The translations under genes were made by a program, and so were the position numbers. Shown here piece after piece: positions 47,777 through 55,983 of a DNA stretch of 60,847 nt. The notes beneath the pieces are model-generated. The model was not told where the DNA came from. It saw nothing but the letters and a program-made list of their open reading frames with translations, and searched no databases. Source of the DNA: a virus; IMG/VR virus record IMGVR_UViG_3300034137_000025, positions 1 through 60,847 of that record, one strand, 5' to 3'. Every line of letters starts with the position of its first letter. The stretch's first letter is position 1.

Positions 47777-47892
47777 CTGCCAATCAGCGCCGACGCCGCT
47801 TGGTGTTCTGGCGCGGCAGCTTCCCGGTCCTATTCGTGTTCACGATCGTATTCCTCGCGACCGCCCTGGCCGACCGCATCGCCCCGCTCTAA
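47773..47892 (+). CDS. Small single-pass membrane protein
   Basis: 39 residues from the ATG at 47773 (ATGA overlap): a basic start MTANQRRRRLVFWRGS, one membrane segment FPVLFVFTIVFLATALADRI, then stop. The positive-inside N-terminus indicates a cytoplasmic start. Small early membrane proteins of phages can act in exclusion or host shut-off; nothing more can be inferred. Confidence 0.55.
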   Translation: MTANQRRRRLVFWRGSFPVLFVFTIVFLATALADRIAPL

Positions 47893-47944
47893 CCCCCTAA
47901 TTTCACATATCACAGCGCCCCTCTCCGGTGGCGTGGAGAAGCTC

Positions 47945-48700
47945 ATGTCCGATTTGACCGTTAAGCAAAGTTTCAGCCTCACCCCGTCCTCTCTGACCGA
48001 AGCGATGGAGTTCGCAGGCATCCTCGCCAAGTCCACCATCGTGCCGAAAGAGTTCCTCGGAAACCCGGGCAACATTCTTGTCGCCATCCAGTGGGGCCTT
48101 GAGCTGGGGCTGCAACCGCTTCAGGCAATGCAGAACATCGCCGTCATCAACGGTCGCCCTGCCCTCTGGGGTGATGCAGTGATCGCCCTGGTGCGCGGCT
48201 CGACTCTTTGCGAATACGTGTACGAAGAGGACGACGGACATGTAGCAACCTGCCGCGTGAAGCGCCGGGGCGAGAACGAACAGGTCCGCACATTCAGCAT
48301 GGATGACGCCAAGATCGCCGGTTTGATGGGCAAGCAAGGGCCTTGGACCCAGCACCCGAAGCGTATGCGCCAGATGCGCGCCAGGGCGTTTGCATTGCGT
48401 GACGTGTTCCCTGATGTGCTGCGCGGTATGCCAGTTGCGGAAGAGCTGCAGGACATGCCGAAAGAGCGCGAGCCAGGCGCAGCGCTGGCGAGCGTTCAGA
48501 AGATTGCCGCACCGGTGGAGCTGCCAGCTTACGACGATGAAAAGTTTGAGGAGATGATCCCTAAGTGGCAAGAGGGGGTTGATGCCCGCAAGACTGACTC
48601 GGAAAGCCTGATCGCCTTCCTTGCTTCCAAATACGTGCTCAGCGAAGCGCAAATTGAGCGCATCAACAAAATGACACCTATTGAAGGGGCAGCCGCATGA
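47945..48700 (+). CDS. recT: RecT-family single-strand annealing protein
   Basis: 251 residues from the ATG at 47945. LTPSSLTEAMEFAGILAKST, NPGNILVAIQWGLELGLQPL and MQNIAVINGRPALWGDAVIA are signature segments of RecT/Redbeta-type annealases. The C-terminal 60 residues are charged and probably contact the nuclease or SSB. Its last four bases overlap the exonuclease gene. Works with YqaJ nuclease and NinB/NinG in phage recombination. Confidence 0.88.
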   Translation: MSDLTVKQSFSLTPSSLTEAMEFAGILAKSTIVPKEFLGNPGNILVAIQWGLELGLQPLQAMQNIAVINGRPALWGDAVIALVRGSTLCEYVYEEDDGHVATCRVKRRGENEQVRTFSMDDAKIAGLMGKQGPWTQHPKRMRQMRARAFALRDVFPDVLRGMPVAEELQDMPKEREPGAALASVQKIAAPVELPAYDDEKFEEMIPKWQEGVDARKTDSESLIAFLASKYVLSEAQIERINKMTPIEGAAA

Positions 48701-50331
48701 AGATCCATAACGTTTCCCAAGGCAGCGCCGAGTGGCATGCCCTCCGCGCCCAGCACTTCACCGCGTCCGAAGCCCCGGCAATGATGGGCGCTTCGAAGTA
48801 CCAGACCCGCACCGAACTGCTTACCCAGAAGAAAACAGGCATCAGCCCGGACGTGACGCCGCAACAGCAGCGCATATTCGACAAGGGTCACGCCACCGAG
48901 GCTCTGGCCCGCCCGCTGGTTGAGGTGATGATCGGCGAAGAGCTTTACCCAATCGTCGGCAGCAAAGGGAATCTGTTGGCGTCGATGGATGGCGCAACCA
49001 TGATGTGCGACACGCTGTTCGAGCATAAGCTCTGGAACGAATCGCTTGTCGCCCGGGTGCGCACCGAGGATTTGGCGTCCCACTACTACTGGCAGCTTGA
49101 GCAGCAATTGTTGGTGAGTGGTGCCGAGCGAGTCATCTTCGTTTGCTCGGATGGCACCGAAGAGAACTTCGTTTCGATGGAATACCGCGCCGTCCCGGGT
49201 CGTGCCGAGCAATTGGTCGAAGGCTGGAAACAGTTTGAGGCTGACCTCGCCGGTCACTCTCCCGTCGATTCAGTGGTCGAAGCGGTCGGCAAGACACCGG
49301 ACAACCTGCCGGCGCTGCGCATCGAAGTAACCGGAATGGTCACCGCCAGCAACCTGGAGCAGTTCAAGGCGCATTCGCTGGCAGTGATCAGCGCCATCAA
49401 CACCGACCTCCAGACCGACCAGCACTTTGCTGATGCAGAGCAGACCGTGAAGTGGTGCGCCGGGGTGGAGGAAAAGCTGGCAGCGGCCAAGCAGCATGCT
49501 CTCAGCCAGACAGAAAGCATCGACGTGCTGTTCAGCACAATTGAAAGCATCAGCGAGCAGGTTCGGCAGAAACGTCTCGAACTCAACAAGCTGGTGACGG
49601 CACGCAAGAGCGCGATTCGCGAAGACATCGTGATGAGTGCGGCAAAGTCGCTGCAAAGTCATATCGACCAGATCAACTCGTCGCTGGGTGGCAAGGCGCG
49701 GCTACCGAAAGTGGCGGCGGACTTCGCCGGGGCCATCAAGGGCAAGAAGACAATCGCCAGCCTGCGGGATGCCGCCGACAGCGAGCTGGCCCGCGCCAAG
49801 ATCGAAGCCAGTCAACAGGGCGACAGCATCCGCTGCAACCTGAGCAGCCTGGACGAACTCGCCGCCGACTACACCTTCCTGTTCAACGACACCGAGCACC
49901 TGGTACTGAAGGCCAATGACGATCTGGTAGCGCTGGTCAAGGTTCGTATTTCCGAGCATCAGAAAGCCGAGGCCGTGAAGGAAGAGGCTCAACGAGAACG
50001 CATTCGCCAGGAAGAGAAACAGCGCCTTGAAGACGAGGCGGCTCGGGTCAGTGCTGAGGCCAAGCCAGCAACAAAAGTCGATCCTCCGCCGGTGGCGGCA
50101 GTGCCGGTATCCACCCGGGTCGCTGTCGCCCCTTCTGCGAAGGTTCCGGCGAAGGCGGTTCGGCTAGAAGCCAGGGTCACGGACATGGAAGCGCTGGTCA
50201 AGGCAGTTGCTGCCGGTAAGGCCCCTATTTCGGTCCTCACGGTCAACTGGCAAAACCTCGACGACCTAGTTGAGTCGCAAGGCTCTGAATTCAACATGCC
50301 GGGGGTGATTCTGGAGCAGGTGGCGGCATGA
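48697..50331 (+). CDS. YqaJ-type exonuclease with long C-terminal extension
   Basis: 544 residues. Residues 1-190 are the YqaJ viral recombinase fold (PD-(D/E)XK): QGSAEWHALRAQHFTASEAP, the GHATE segment near 65, CDTLFEHKLW with acidic/Lys residues and QLEQQLLVSGAERVIFVCS. From about 215 a long coiled coil and a helical tail (KTIASLRDAADSELARAKIE; AEAVKEEAQRERIRQEEKQR) follow, a DUF1351-like extension. Degrades 5' ends of double strands and hands the 3' strand to RecT. Such a fused tail is longer than in simple YqaJ proteins. Confidence 0.85.
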   Translation: MKIHNVSQGSAEWHALRAQHFTASEAPAMMGASKYQTRTELLTQKKTGISPDVTPQQQRIFDKGHATEALARPLVEVMIGEELYPIVGSKGNLLASMDGATMMCDTLFEHKLWNESLVARVRTEDLASHYYWQLEQQLLVSGAERVIFVCSDGTEENFVSMEYRAVPGRAEQLVEGWKQFEADLAGHSPVDSVVEAVGKTPDNLPALRIEVTGMVTASNLEQFKAHSLAVISAINTDLQTDQHFADAEQTVKWCAGVEEKLAAAKQHALSQTESIDVLFSTIESISEQVRQKRLELNKLVTARKSAIREDIVMSAAKSLQSHIDQINSSLGGKARLPKVAADFAGAIKGKKTIASLRDAADSELARAKIEASQQGDSIRCNLSSLDELAADYTFLFNDTEHLVLKANDDLVALVKVRISEHQKAEAVKEEAQRERIRQEEKQRLEDEAARVSAEAKPATKVDPPPVAAVPVSTRVAVAPSAKVPAKAVRLEARVTDMEALVKAVAAGKAPISVLTVNWQNLDDLVESQGSEFNMPGVILEQVAA

Positions 50332-50903
50332 TCAGCATGGAGCTGAGCAGTGTTCAGCACAACACGCAGAGATCAGCAGTTCTGTCCGTTGCCATGGAAA
50401 GCTTCCTCGCCAATGGCGGCACCATATCCACCCTGGAAGGTTTCGTGCAGAAGCCGAAGCCGCCTGCTGTGCCGTACGGACGCAAACCCACGCCTGCACC
50501 GAAGCCTGTAATCGATGCGCCGAGAAAGCTCAAGCGGCGCGCCGCTGTGCCGCGCATCAAGATCGCCCAGCTCATCAAGGACCGGGTCAGCGCCTTGGCG
50601 CCGGATATGACCAAGCAAGAGATCGTGAGAGCTACCGGCTTGAGCGAATACATGCTGAACCGGCTCGCGAAAGAATGCGGCATTGAGTACAAAAAACACG
50701 ACCCGACGCCATTCCTGAAACCGCCCCAGATCGACCCGATTGCAGATGCGATGAACGTCATCAGGGTCAAGGCGGCTCGTGACCAAGGCCTTGCGCGAAA
50801 GCAGGCGGCGGCCAGTTTGGGTATCAGCCGTACGTTAATTGATCGGTTGGTCGAGGATTACTGCATCGACTATCCCAAGCGGCCACCAGGTAAACGGCGT
50901 TGA
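50328..50903 (+). CDS. DNA-binding-like early protein with two HTH-type segments
   Basis: 191 residues, ATGA overlap with the nuclease. A Pro/Lys-rich N-terminal half and two repeated HTH-like stretches: TKQEIVRATGLSEYMLNRLA (about 106-125) and ARKQAAASLGISRTLIDRLV (about 160-179), each followed by an acidic ...YKK/DYPKR end. Two similar units suggest an internal duplication of a DNA-binding motif. Possible regulator of early genes. Confidence 0.65.
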   Translation: MISMELSSVQHNTQRSAVLSVAMESFLANGGTISTLEGFVQKPKPPAVPYGRKPTPAPKPVIDAPRKLKRRAAVPRIKIAQLIKDRVSALAPDMTKQEIVRATGLSEYMLNRLAKECGIEYKKHDPTPFLKPPQIDPIADAMNVIRVKAARDQGLARKQAAASLGISRTLIDRLVEDYCIDYPKRPPGKRR

Positions 50904-50994
50904 AGCGCATGCAATCCCACGCCAACCAGCGCCGCCGCCCACTTCAACTGCAAATCCCACCCAGCGGGCTCTTGGCCCTGACGGAGAAACGCCC

Positions 50995-51342
50995 ATGTCT
51001 ACCGCAACAGATACCGCCGAGTTTCTTGAAGAGCTGAACGGCGGCGCCTTCGCCAGCCAGATCGGCCACGCCCTTTCCGAAGTAGCCGCCGGCGTAATCG
51101 ATCACGGCAAAGTCGGGAAGCTGGTCATCACGCTGGACTTCTCCCAGATCGGCGAATCGGCCCAGGTGAAGATCAAGCACAAGCTCGACTACAAGGTGCC
51201 GACCAAGCGCGGTACCCGCAGCGAGAACACCAGCCTCGACACGCCGATGCACGTCGGCAGCGGGGGCAAGATCTCGCTGTTTGCCGAGAAGCACGACCAG
51301 TTGTTTACCCGAGAACAGGCGCCGATCAACCCGCGCACCTGA
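50995..51342 (+). CDS. Hypothetical early protein
   Basis: 115 residues from the ATG at 50995 (GGAG eleven bases upstream). EFLEELNGGAFASQIGHALS then beta strands (KLVITLDFSQIGESAQVKIK; LDYKVPTKRGTRSENTSLDT). It is regularly found before DUF2303 genes in Pseudomonas phages as far as I recall, but I cannot name a family. The frame 50839-50994 upstream is not used. Confidence 0.68.
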   Translation: MSTATDTAEFLEELNGGAFASQIGHALSEVAAGVIDHGKVGKLVITLDFSQIGESAQVKIKHKLDYKVPTKRGTRSENTSLDTPMHVGSGGKISLFAEKHDQLFTREQAPINPRT

Positions 51343-51379
51343 TCCCCGCTGCACCCCTTTCCCATAGAGACCTGAAAAC

Positions 51380-52192
51380 ATGTCGCTAACAGCAGAAGCA
51401 ATTCAACTGATCACGGACACCGCGCTGATCGCCACGGCAAAAGCGCTGGATACCAACACGCCCACCGTGGTGCTGCCCGAAGGCGCGAAGATTGTCAGCC
51501 TTGAGCAGTACAGCGCCGGACGTAGCCGCTTCCGTGGCACCTTCTCCACCAACTCGCTGCTGGACTTCAGCAAATACGTGATCGACCGCAACGTCGCGGA
51601 TGCCCAAGGCTTCATCAACCAGGATGAAATGACCTGCTCGGTGTTGTTCAATCTGGGCACTGAAGAAGTGCCAGGCCACGCTGATGACCGTGCGGTGTTG
51701 AAGCTGAAAGCCACTGCTGGTTATCAGGCAGTGCAGGCAATCAGCGGCCGCGCAATGTCGCAGAAGGACATGAGCGACTGGATCGAGGACTGGCACAGCA
51801 CGCTGTCGGCTGTTGGTGAAGACCTGCAGAACATCAGCCTGGTCAAAGCCATCGCGGCGGTGCGCACGATCTCGATCAAGGCCACTTCGGAAAGCGATCA
51901 CACCGTCAGCGAGACCCGCGCCAGCCGCAGCGCGATGGATGCCATCGAGGCAACCAGCAAAGAAACCCTGCCTACGTCGCTGATCTTCTCAGTGGTGCCG
52001 TTCGAAGGCCTGGCGCTGCGCGAGATCATATTGCGTATCTCGGTCGTTACCAGTGGCCCGGTACCGGTGCTGAAGTTGCGCTGGGTCGGCGAGGAGGTGC
52101 AGCGCGAGGCGATCGCTCAAGAATTCAAGTCTGTGCTGGAAGATAAGATTGGGACAGCAGCGAAACTGGCTCTGGGTAGTTTCGCTGCTTAA
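51380..52192 (+). CDS. DUF2303 (YfdQ-like) protein
   Basis: 270 residues. LITDTALIATAKALDTNTPT, RSRFRGTFSTNSLLDFSKYV and VVPFEGLALREIILRISVVT are typical of DUF2303/YfdQ proteins found in prophage early operons. No catalytic motif; a role in DNA metabolism or host modulation is assumed only from company. Last gene of the recombination operon. Confidence 0.82.
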   Translation: MSLTAEAIQLITDTALIATAKALDTNTPTVVLPEGAKIVSLEQYSAGRSRFRGTFSTNSLLDFSKYVIDRNVADAQGFINQDEMTCSVLFNLGTEEVPGHADDRAVLKLKATAGYQAVQAISGRAMSQKDMSDWIEDWHSTLSAVGEDLQNISLVKAIAAVRTISIKATSESDHTVSETRASRSAMDAIEATSKETLPTSLIFSVVPFEGLALREIILRISVVTSGPVPVLKLRWVGEEVQREAIAQEFKSVLEDKIGTAAKLALGSFAA

Positions 52193-52244
52193 TACTAACC
52201 CGCGCCTGCATGAGCTATGCTACCAACTGCCATGCAGGCGAGAG

Positions 52245-52965
52245 TTATTTTGGCTCAGGGGATGGAAGTGCTTTTCTTGGCTCTAAGTTCTTAAAAACCT
52301 TTTTAGCCCTGTATGGAATAATGTATGTGCCTATCAGAATATGCTCGATAACCTCCAGGGCCAAAAGCAGCTGATTTTTGGTAGGAGCTTTCCCTCTATG
52401 TGCCGCATGGTTACCCAAGACCCTTATCTTGTGGAGCGTCTGAACACCCTCTTCAGTAACCAACGATCGCGCATGAAGATTGTCGATTTTAAGCTCCAAA
52501 TTCCTACCCTTAGCCTCCACGTCGGAGCAGATAGTGTCCAGGATCGCTCGTATCCCAATGCCGCTGATTATCAACAAATCGTTATCTAGCGCGCTTCTAG
52601 TCTCGCGGTAGATTTGTTCAATATCAAACGGCAAAGAGGCATGATCGATAATTTTCGATCCAACAACCCGTCCAGGATAAAACGTAACAGTGGATACCCA
52701 GTATGCATCGCCGCTGTCATCGTGATCCCAATCCTCCGAGTTAGACGATTCGACTCGAAAGGATATTTCTTCACATCCTAAACATTGGATGATCTGGTTA
52801 TGCTCAGTCCACTCGACCGCATTGCCACCACCGCAATCTTCAAACCCCTCTTTCTGTATAGGTGGCGACAATCTTGTGATTCGAGCTCAAGCAACATTTC
52901 TTGCAAGGAAATTTCTGAGTTTCGCCATCAAGGGTTACATCGAATGTTTTAGTTATCGGCGCCAT
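52245..52965 (-). pseudogene. DUF4145 protein gene, frameshifted
   Basis: The frame from ATG 52965 encodes MAPITKTFDVTLDGETQKFP then CKKCCLSSNHKIVATYTERG and stops near 52847; the remainder (GFEDCGGGNAVEWTEHNQII, then CLGCEEISF and the DUF4145 body with LHKIRVLGNHAAHRG) continues in another frame. Dropping one G of the GGGG run at 52845-52848 restores one 239-residue protein with both CxxC pairs of its zinc ribbon. DUF4145 is a HEPN-type domain often seen in defence loci. An independent downstream start in the second frame (52871) would lack half of the zinc ribbon. Confidence 0.7.
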
Positions 52966-53006
52966 ATGCGATTCCTTCGCGGTTTTTGCTAAACGACACC
53001 AATACT

Positions 53007-53035
53007 CCACTTCAACGAATCACACCACACTGGCG
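53007..53035. repeat. 29-bp direct repeat, copy 1
   Basis: CCACTTCAACGAATCACACC then ACACTGGCG; copy 2 at 54109-54137 differs at two positions. The stretch 52966-53290 holds no supported gene; on the plus strand a short frame end (TIDSREALAKLMEWAGSNSK) looks like the remnant of a coding sequence. Confidence 0.55.
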
Positions 53036-53178
53036 TCAATGCACGATCGATTCACGGGAAGCCCTGGCTAAGCTGATGGAATGGGCTGGCTCGAACAGCA
53101 AGGTGAGGCGCTGACGTTGATGATCCATCATCTGCACGGGCTGGGTGCTGCTCGGTGCCTGCCCCTGCTTTCGCCGCC

Positions 53179-53213
53179 GCGCCACGTTTTCGTACTAACG
53201 GAATGTGTGGCGC
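53179..53213. repeat. GCGCCAC hairpin, copy 3
   Basis: GCGCCAC (53179-53185) and GTGGCGC (53207-53213) around 21 nt. Arms correspond to the inner part of the hairpins at 33253 and 40160. Confidence 0.5.
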
Positions 53214-53290
53214 TTGAGTTTCGCAACAAAAGCCTACTGGCAATCATGAAAGACCCGGGCGACGAGATTATTGAGCCTCAGTATTGACGT

Positions 53291-53581
53291 CTACTTGAGA
53301 GAGTTTCGATCAGTGAAGACATTACCGCGGACAGATGGCGCGTAGACTTCGGTCGCGCCCATCAGGCTAGCATTCACAAGCTCCACCATCACAGCCGCCT
53401 TAGTTAAGCCGCAACCAGGCAGTAGCTCGTAATTTTTTTTGGAAATCCTATCTATCTGCATTTCGTATTTTTCTTCGCTATCGCAGATCAAGGAACCCTT
53501 CTGAAGCATGTGCGCCGCCGCGCTGGACTCAGCACCCACAAGGAAGGCAGACAGCCCGGTGACAGCTAGAAAAAACCTCAT
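53291..53581 (-). CDS. Secreted small protein of unknown function
   Basis: 96 residues from the ATG at 53581. Signal peptide MRFFLAVTGLSAFLVGAESS AA with cleavage near residue 22; the mature part has two cysteines (ICDSEEKYE and LLPGCGLTKAAVMVE) that may pair. GGAG lies before the start. It resembles small periplasmic phage proteins; no family recognised. Confidence 0.62.
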   Translation of the reverse strand: MRFFLAVTGLSAFLVGAESSAAAHMLQKGSLICDSEEKYEMQIDRISKKNYELLPGCGLTKAAVMVELVNASLMGATEVYAPSVRGNVFTDRNSLK

Positions 53582-53695
53582 TGACTCACTCCTTTGATCC
53601 GGCTCCATGCCGGTCACCCGTAATACCCCAACTCAAACCAAATAGCCACTATGTCGCATCCGGTCACGGAGGGCGGCGCATGCACTCGAGGTAAC

Positions 53696-54061
53696 TCAGT
53701 TTCTACCAAACAAATCTTCAACGATAAGCGCAGGTATGCGGGCGAAGCCGGCAGCAATAGACAGATGATAGCGATGATAACCATCGAAAAGCGCATATCT
53801 GAATTCAGTATTCCTGCCTACGATTGGGTAGACCTCAATGGGCGGAATCTCAGCGCCAGATAGCATGCCTTGAACGATTGATTCAGCTCTATCGATATTT
53901 AGAAGGGAGACGTCGGGCTTTCTTTCGGGCGGCCGTATGTCTTCGAGGGCGAGGAGAAACACGATATCTCGAGCGCTTTCCCATAAGTAGCTTTCTGAAT
54001 CGCATGGCCTCTTGATGCCTGCTTGGGTGAGGATCTGTCTGGCTTGAACGCGTACGTCCAT
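53696..54061 (-). CDS. ParB/sulfiredoxin-fold protein
   Basis: 121 residues from the ATG at 54061 (AAGGTGG six bases upstream). The C-terminal half IPPIEVYPIVGRNTEFRYAL then FDGYHRYHLSIAAGFARIPA is the ParB/Srx nuclease-like signature (GxHR-like GYHR). Members range from ParB CTPases to DNases and modification enzymes; this short one lacks the central HTH of ParB, so partitioning is unlikely. A stand-alone enzymatic or regulatory domain is assumed. Confidence 0.68.
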   Translation of the reverse strand: MDVRVQARQILTQAGIKRPCDSESYLWESARDIVFLLALEDIRPPERKPDVSLLNIDRAESIVQGMLSGAEIPPIEVYPIVGRNTEFRYALFDGYHRYHLSIAAGFARIPALIVEDLFGRN

Positions 54062-54108
54062 TTGATACCACCTTAGGCCGGTCAAGTGCTGGTCAGCACA
54101 CCATTACC

Positions 54109-54137
54109 CCACTTCAACGAATCACGCCACACCGGCG
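54109..54137. repeat. 29-bp direct repeat, copy 2
   Basis: CCACTTCAACGAATCACGCC then ACACCGGCG, directly in front of the gene at 54148. Differs from copy 1 (53007) by two transitions. Confidence 0.55.
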
Positions 54138-54147
54138 AGGATGATCT

Positions 54148-54477
54148 ATGTCCGTTCAGCACGCAGCGTTCACGAAGACTTTCACCGAGCCTGGCACGTT
54201 CCAGGCGCTCTACGCTGCACAGAGGTGGCTGGATGAAAACGGCTACAGCTACGGACCTGGCTCGGCAATGCATCCTGTCCCGGTCCTCAAAGGCGACTTC
54301 ATCATCGCCAAGTGGAAGAACCTGACCCGCAAGGAGATAGCCCAGCTCGACGGCAAGATCGACGGCAATTTCCGCGAAGGCCCGGTCACTGTGACGCTGA
54401 AGGTCGAGCCTCAGGCAATATCACTTTCGACACCACCTCAAGGCCCGAGACGCTTAAACCGTCCCCCTTTTGGGTAA
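54148..54477 (+). CDS. Hypothetical protein
   Basis: 109 residues, SVQHAAFTKTFTEPGTFQAL, RWLDENGYSYGPGSAMHPVP and KNLTRKEIAQLDGKIDGNFR. GAGGATG lies before the ATG. The composition is that of a folded alpha/beta protein up to about residue 92; the last residues (PPQGPRRLNRPPFG) look like read-through tail. It is typical for the delayed early region of Pseudomonas phages. Function unknown. Confidence 0.62.
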   Translation: MSVQHAAFTKTFTEPGTFQALYAAQRWLDENGYSYGPGSAMHPVPVLKGDFIIAKWKNLTRKEIAQLDGKIDGNFREGPVTVTLKVEPQAISLSTPPQGPRRLNRPPFG

Positions 54478-54498
54478 ACATCGGCGCGGGCATGCTTC

Positions 54499-54780
54499 CT
54501 ACTTACACACACCGGTATTGAGGTAGTTGGTTACGGCCTTGATGTATGGCGAATTCTTGATCCACGTTGCATCTCGCATTGTCAGATCAACTGAGCCTCC
54601 ATTCTTATGGCCGACGATACTGGTGAATACCTGAGGTCCGGTCATGGTCTGCGGGCCGTATTCGATCCGGAATTCGTTCATTTTCGGATAAATAGCGCTG
54701 CGCACAATCCACTTGATGCAGTCACTGTCGCTGGGACCGCCGGCGGTCAGTTTGTAGTACACGTCATCGTGGCGCTTCAT
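54499..54780 (-). CDS. Hypothetical protein
   Basis: 93 residues, MKRHDDVYYKLTAGGPSDSD, MNEFRIEYGPQTMTGPQVFT and a Cys at the end. No signal peptide. Convergent to the gene before. No family recognised. The segment 54781-55022 contains no visible gene. Confidence 0.5.
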   Translation of the reverse strand: MKRHDDVYYKLTAGGPSDSDCIKWIVRSAIYPKMNEFRIEYGPQTMTGPQVFTSIVGHKNGGSVDLTMRDATWIKNSPYIKAVTNYLNTGVCK

Positions 54781-55022
54781 TTGGATAACAATGAGTGACA
54801 GCCACGCGCGGACCTAAAGGCGAGCATCGCCGACGTCAGCGATTTACACTCGCTCGCCCCTAGTCTGTAACAACCGGTCAAACGAATCACTCAGAATTAC
54901 GAGACGAACGAAAGAGATCCTAAAGCAAGTCTGGAACCTTGCTCATCAACTGGACAGCACTAGTTAACGAACCTTCTCTGGCTACTACCATATCACTCGT
55001 GGCAATAGAACAACGCCTCCCG

Positions 55023-55352
55023 CTAGACCGGTATTATTGCCTTAACTAAGCCATCGATAGCGATGTCCAGCAAACGGTATGTTATTTTTTGAAGCTTTGC
55101 TAACACCTTAATATTTGCATTATTAGCTTCTATTTGCGCTATTTTCTTTCCCTTTTTAAGAACCAACATGACATCATCGTATTTTATTTTTCCTTCCGCA
55201 TAGTAAACCAATGTTTTTGCGGTCTGCTCAGCCATGAATTTTAAAAAATCATTTTCGTCTTTCTTCGCCTGTCCTAAAAGCTCTAGGAATTCCTCTTTCA
55301 TTGCTTTGAGAGACTCGTCCTTTATACCTTCAATAACGTCATCAATGTTCAT
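55023..55352 (-). CDS. AT-rich helical protein, second gene of a cargo pair
   Basis: 109 residues, strongly helical and Lys/Glu-rich: MNIDDVIEGIKDESLKAMKE, KFMAEQTAKTLVYYAEGKIK, ANIKVLAKLQKITYRLLDIA. Codon and base use are AT-rich compared with phage genes around it. It follows the lipoprotein gene by nine bases, so both form an operon. Amphipathic C-terminal helix could bind membranes. No family recognised. Confidence 0.68.
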   Translation of the reverse strand: MNIDDVIEGIKDESLKAMKEEFLELLGQAKKDENDFLKFMAEQTAKTLVYYAEGKIKYDDVMLVLKKGKKIAQIEANNANIKVLAKLQKITYRLLDIAIDGLVKAIIPV

Positions 55353-55361
55353 CTTAAACCC

Positions 55362-55811
55362 CTACTTGCATTTAGCCTCTGGATGTGCGCACTCACCTAT
55401 AATCGCCCTATCATATGCCGGACCACTGACATCACGCATGCGATTAGCCTGCTCACGACTCAACACATAACGCCCGCGCCTAATGGCTTCAACATCGTCT
55501 GAAAATATTGAGTGCAAAATCATAATATTTGCAGTGCGCCATTGTTCATTCAAACTTCTGGAAAACTCAATCGCCTCTTGAAATTTCAACTCAAGGCTAT
55601 CGACAGCGGCATCAAATTCATGCCGATCATAGACATGACCGGGGGCAGCGGTTACATCATTTATCATTTTGATATGTGCCGCTTTGAGAGAGGTTAGATT
55701 TTGATGCGCGTCAGCGTTGTACCCCCCAATGAAAGTACAAGATATCAAAAGCAAAAGCATACTAAATATAACGCTAGCAGGACCTACCCGACCGACCCTA
55801 AGACTTAACAT
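55362..55811 (-). CDS. Putative lipoprotein, first gene of a cargo pair
   Basis: 149 residues from the ATG at 55811. Signal sequence ASVIFSMLLLLISC with lipobox LISC (Cys about 24), then a helical mature part (FDAAVDSLELKFQEAIEFSR; RYVLSREQANRMRDVSGPAY) with two late cysteines. AT-rich. A membrane-anchored protein and a small cytoplasmic helical protein in one operon recall superinfection-exclusion or phage-inhibitory pairs (inference). Confidence 0.65.
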   Translation of the reverse strand: MLSLRVGRVGPASVIFSMLLLLISCTFIGGYNADAHQNLTSLKAAHIKMINDVTAAPGHVYDRHEFDAAVDSLELKFQEAIEFSRSLNEQWRTANIMILHSIFSDDVEAIRRGRYVLSREQANRMRDVSGPAYDRAIIGECAHPEAKCK

Positions 55812-55983
55812 ATCGCCCACTCCTGACTGAAGTGATAAAGGCGAATACTCCAAACTACCTTCGCTGCGGTGTTTACGATAGAAATTCCTAGCTAGCCTAA
55901 GCTCGCAACAGCAGAAATTTCTGATCTTAACTCATAGACTACGAGTTGGAATAATGCAACACAAATCGGAGGAACGGGCACAA

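Noticed and set aside
53081-53287. 68-residue plus-strand frame
   Set aside because: It contains the GCGCCAC hairpin, has no ribosome site and an odd composition; the region looks like decayed coding DNA.
53696-54061. Plasmid-type partition gene (ParB), implying a plasmid prophage
   Set aside because: No parA, no central HTH, and integrase plus att sites show chromosomal integration.
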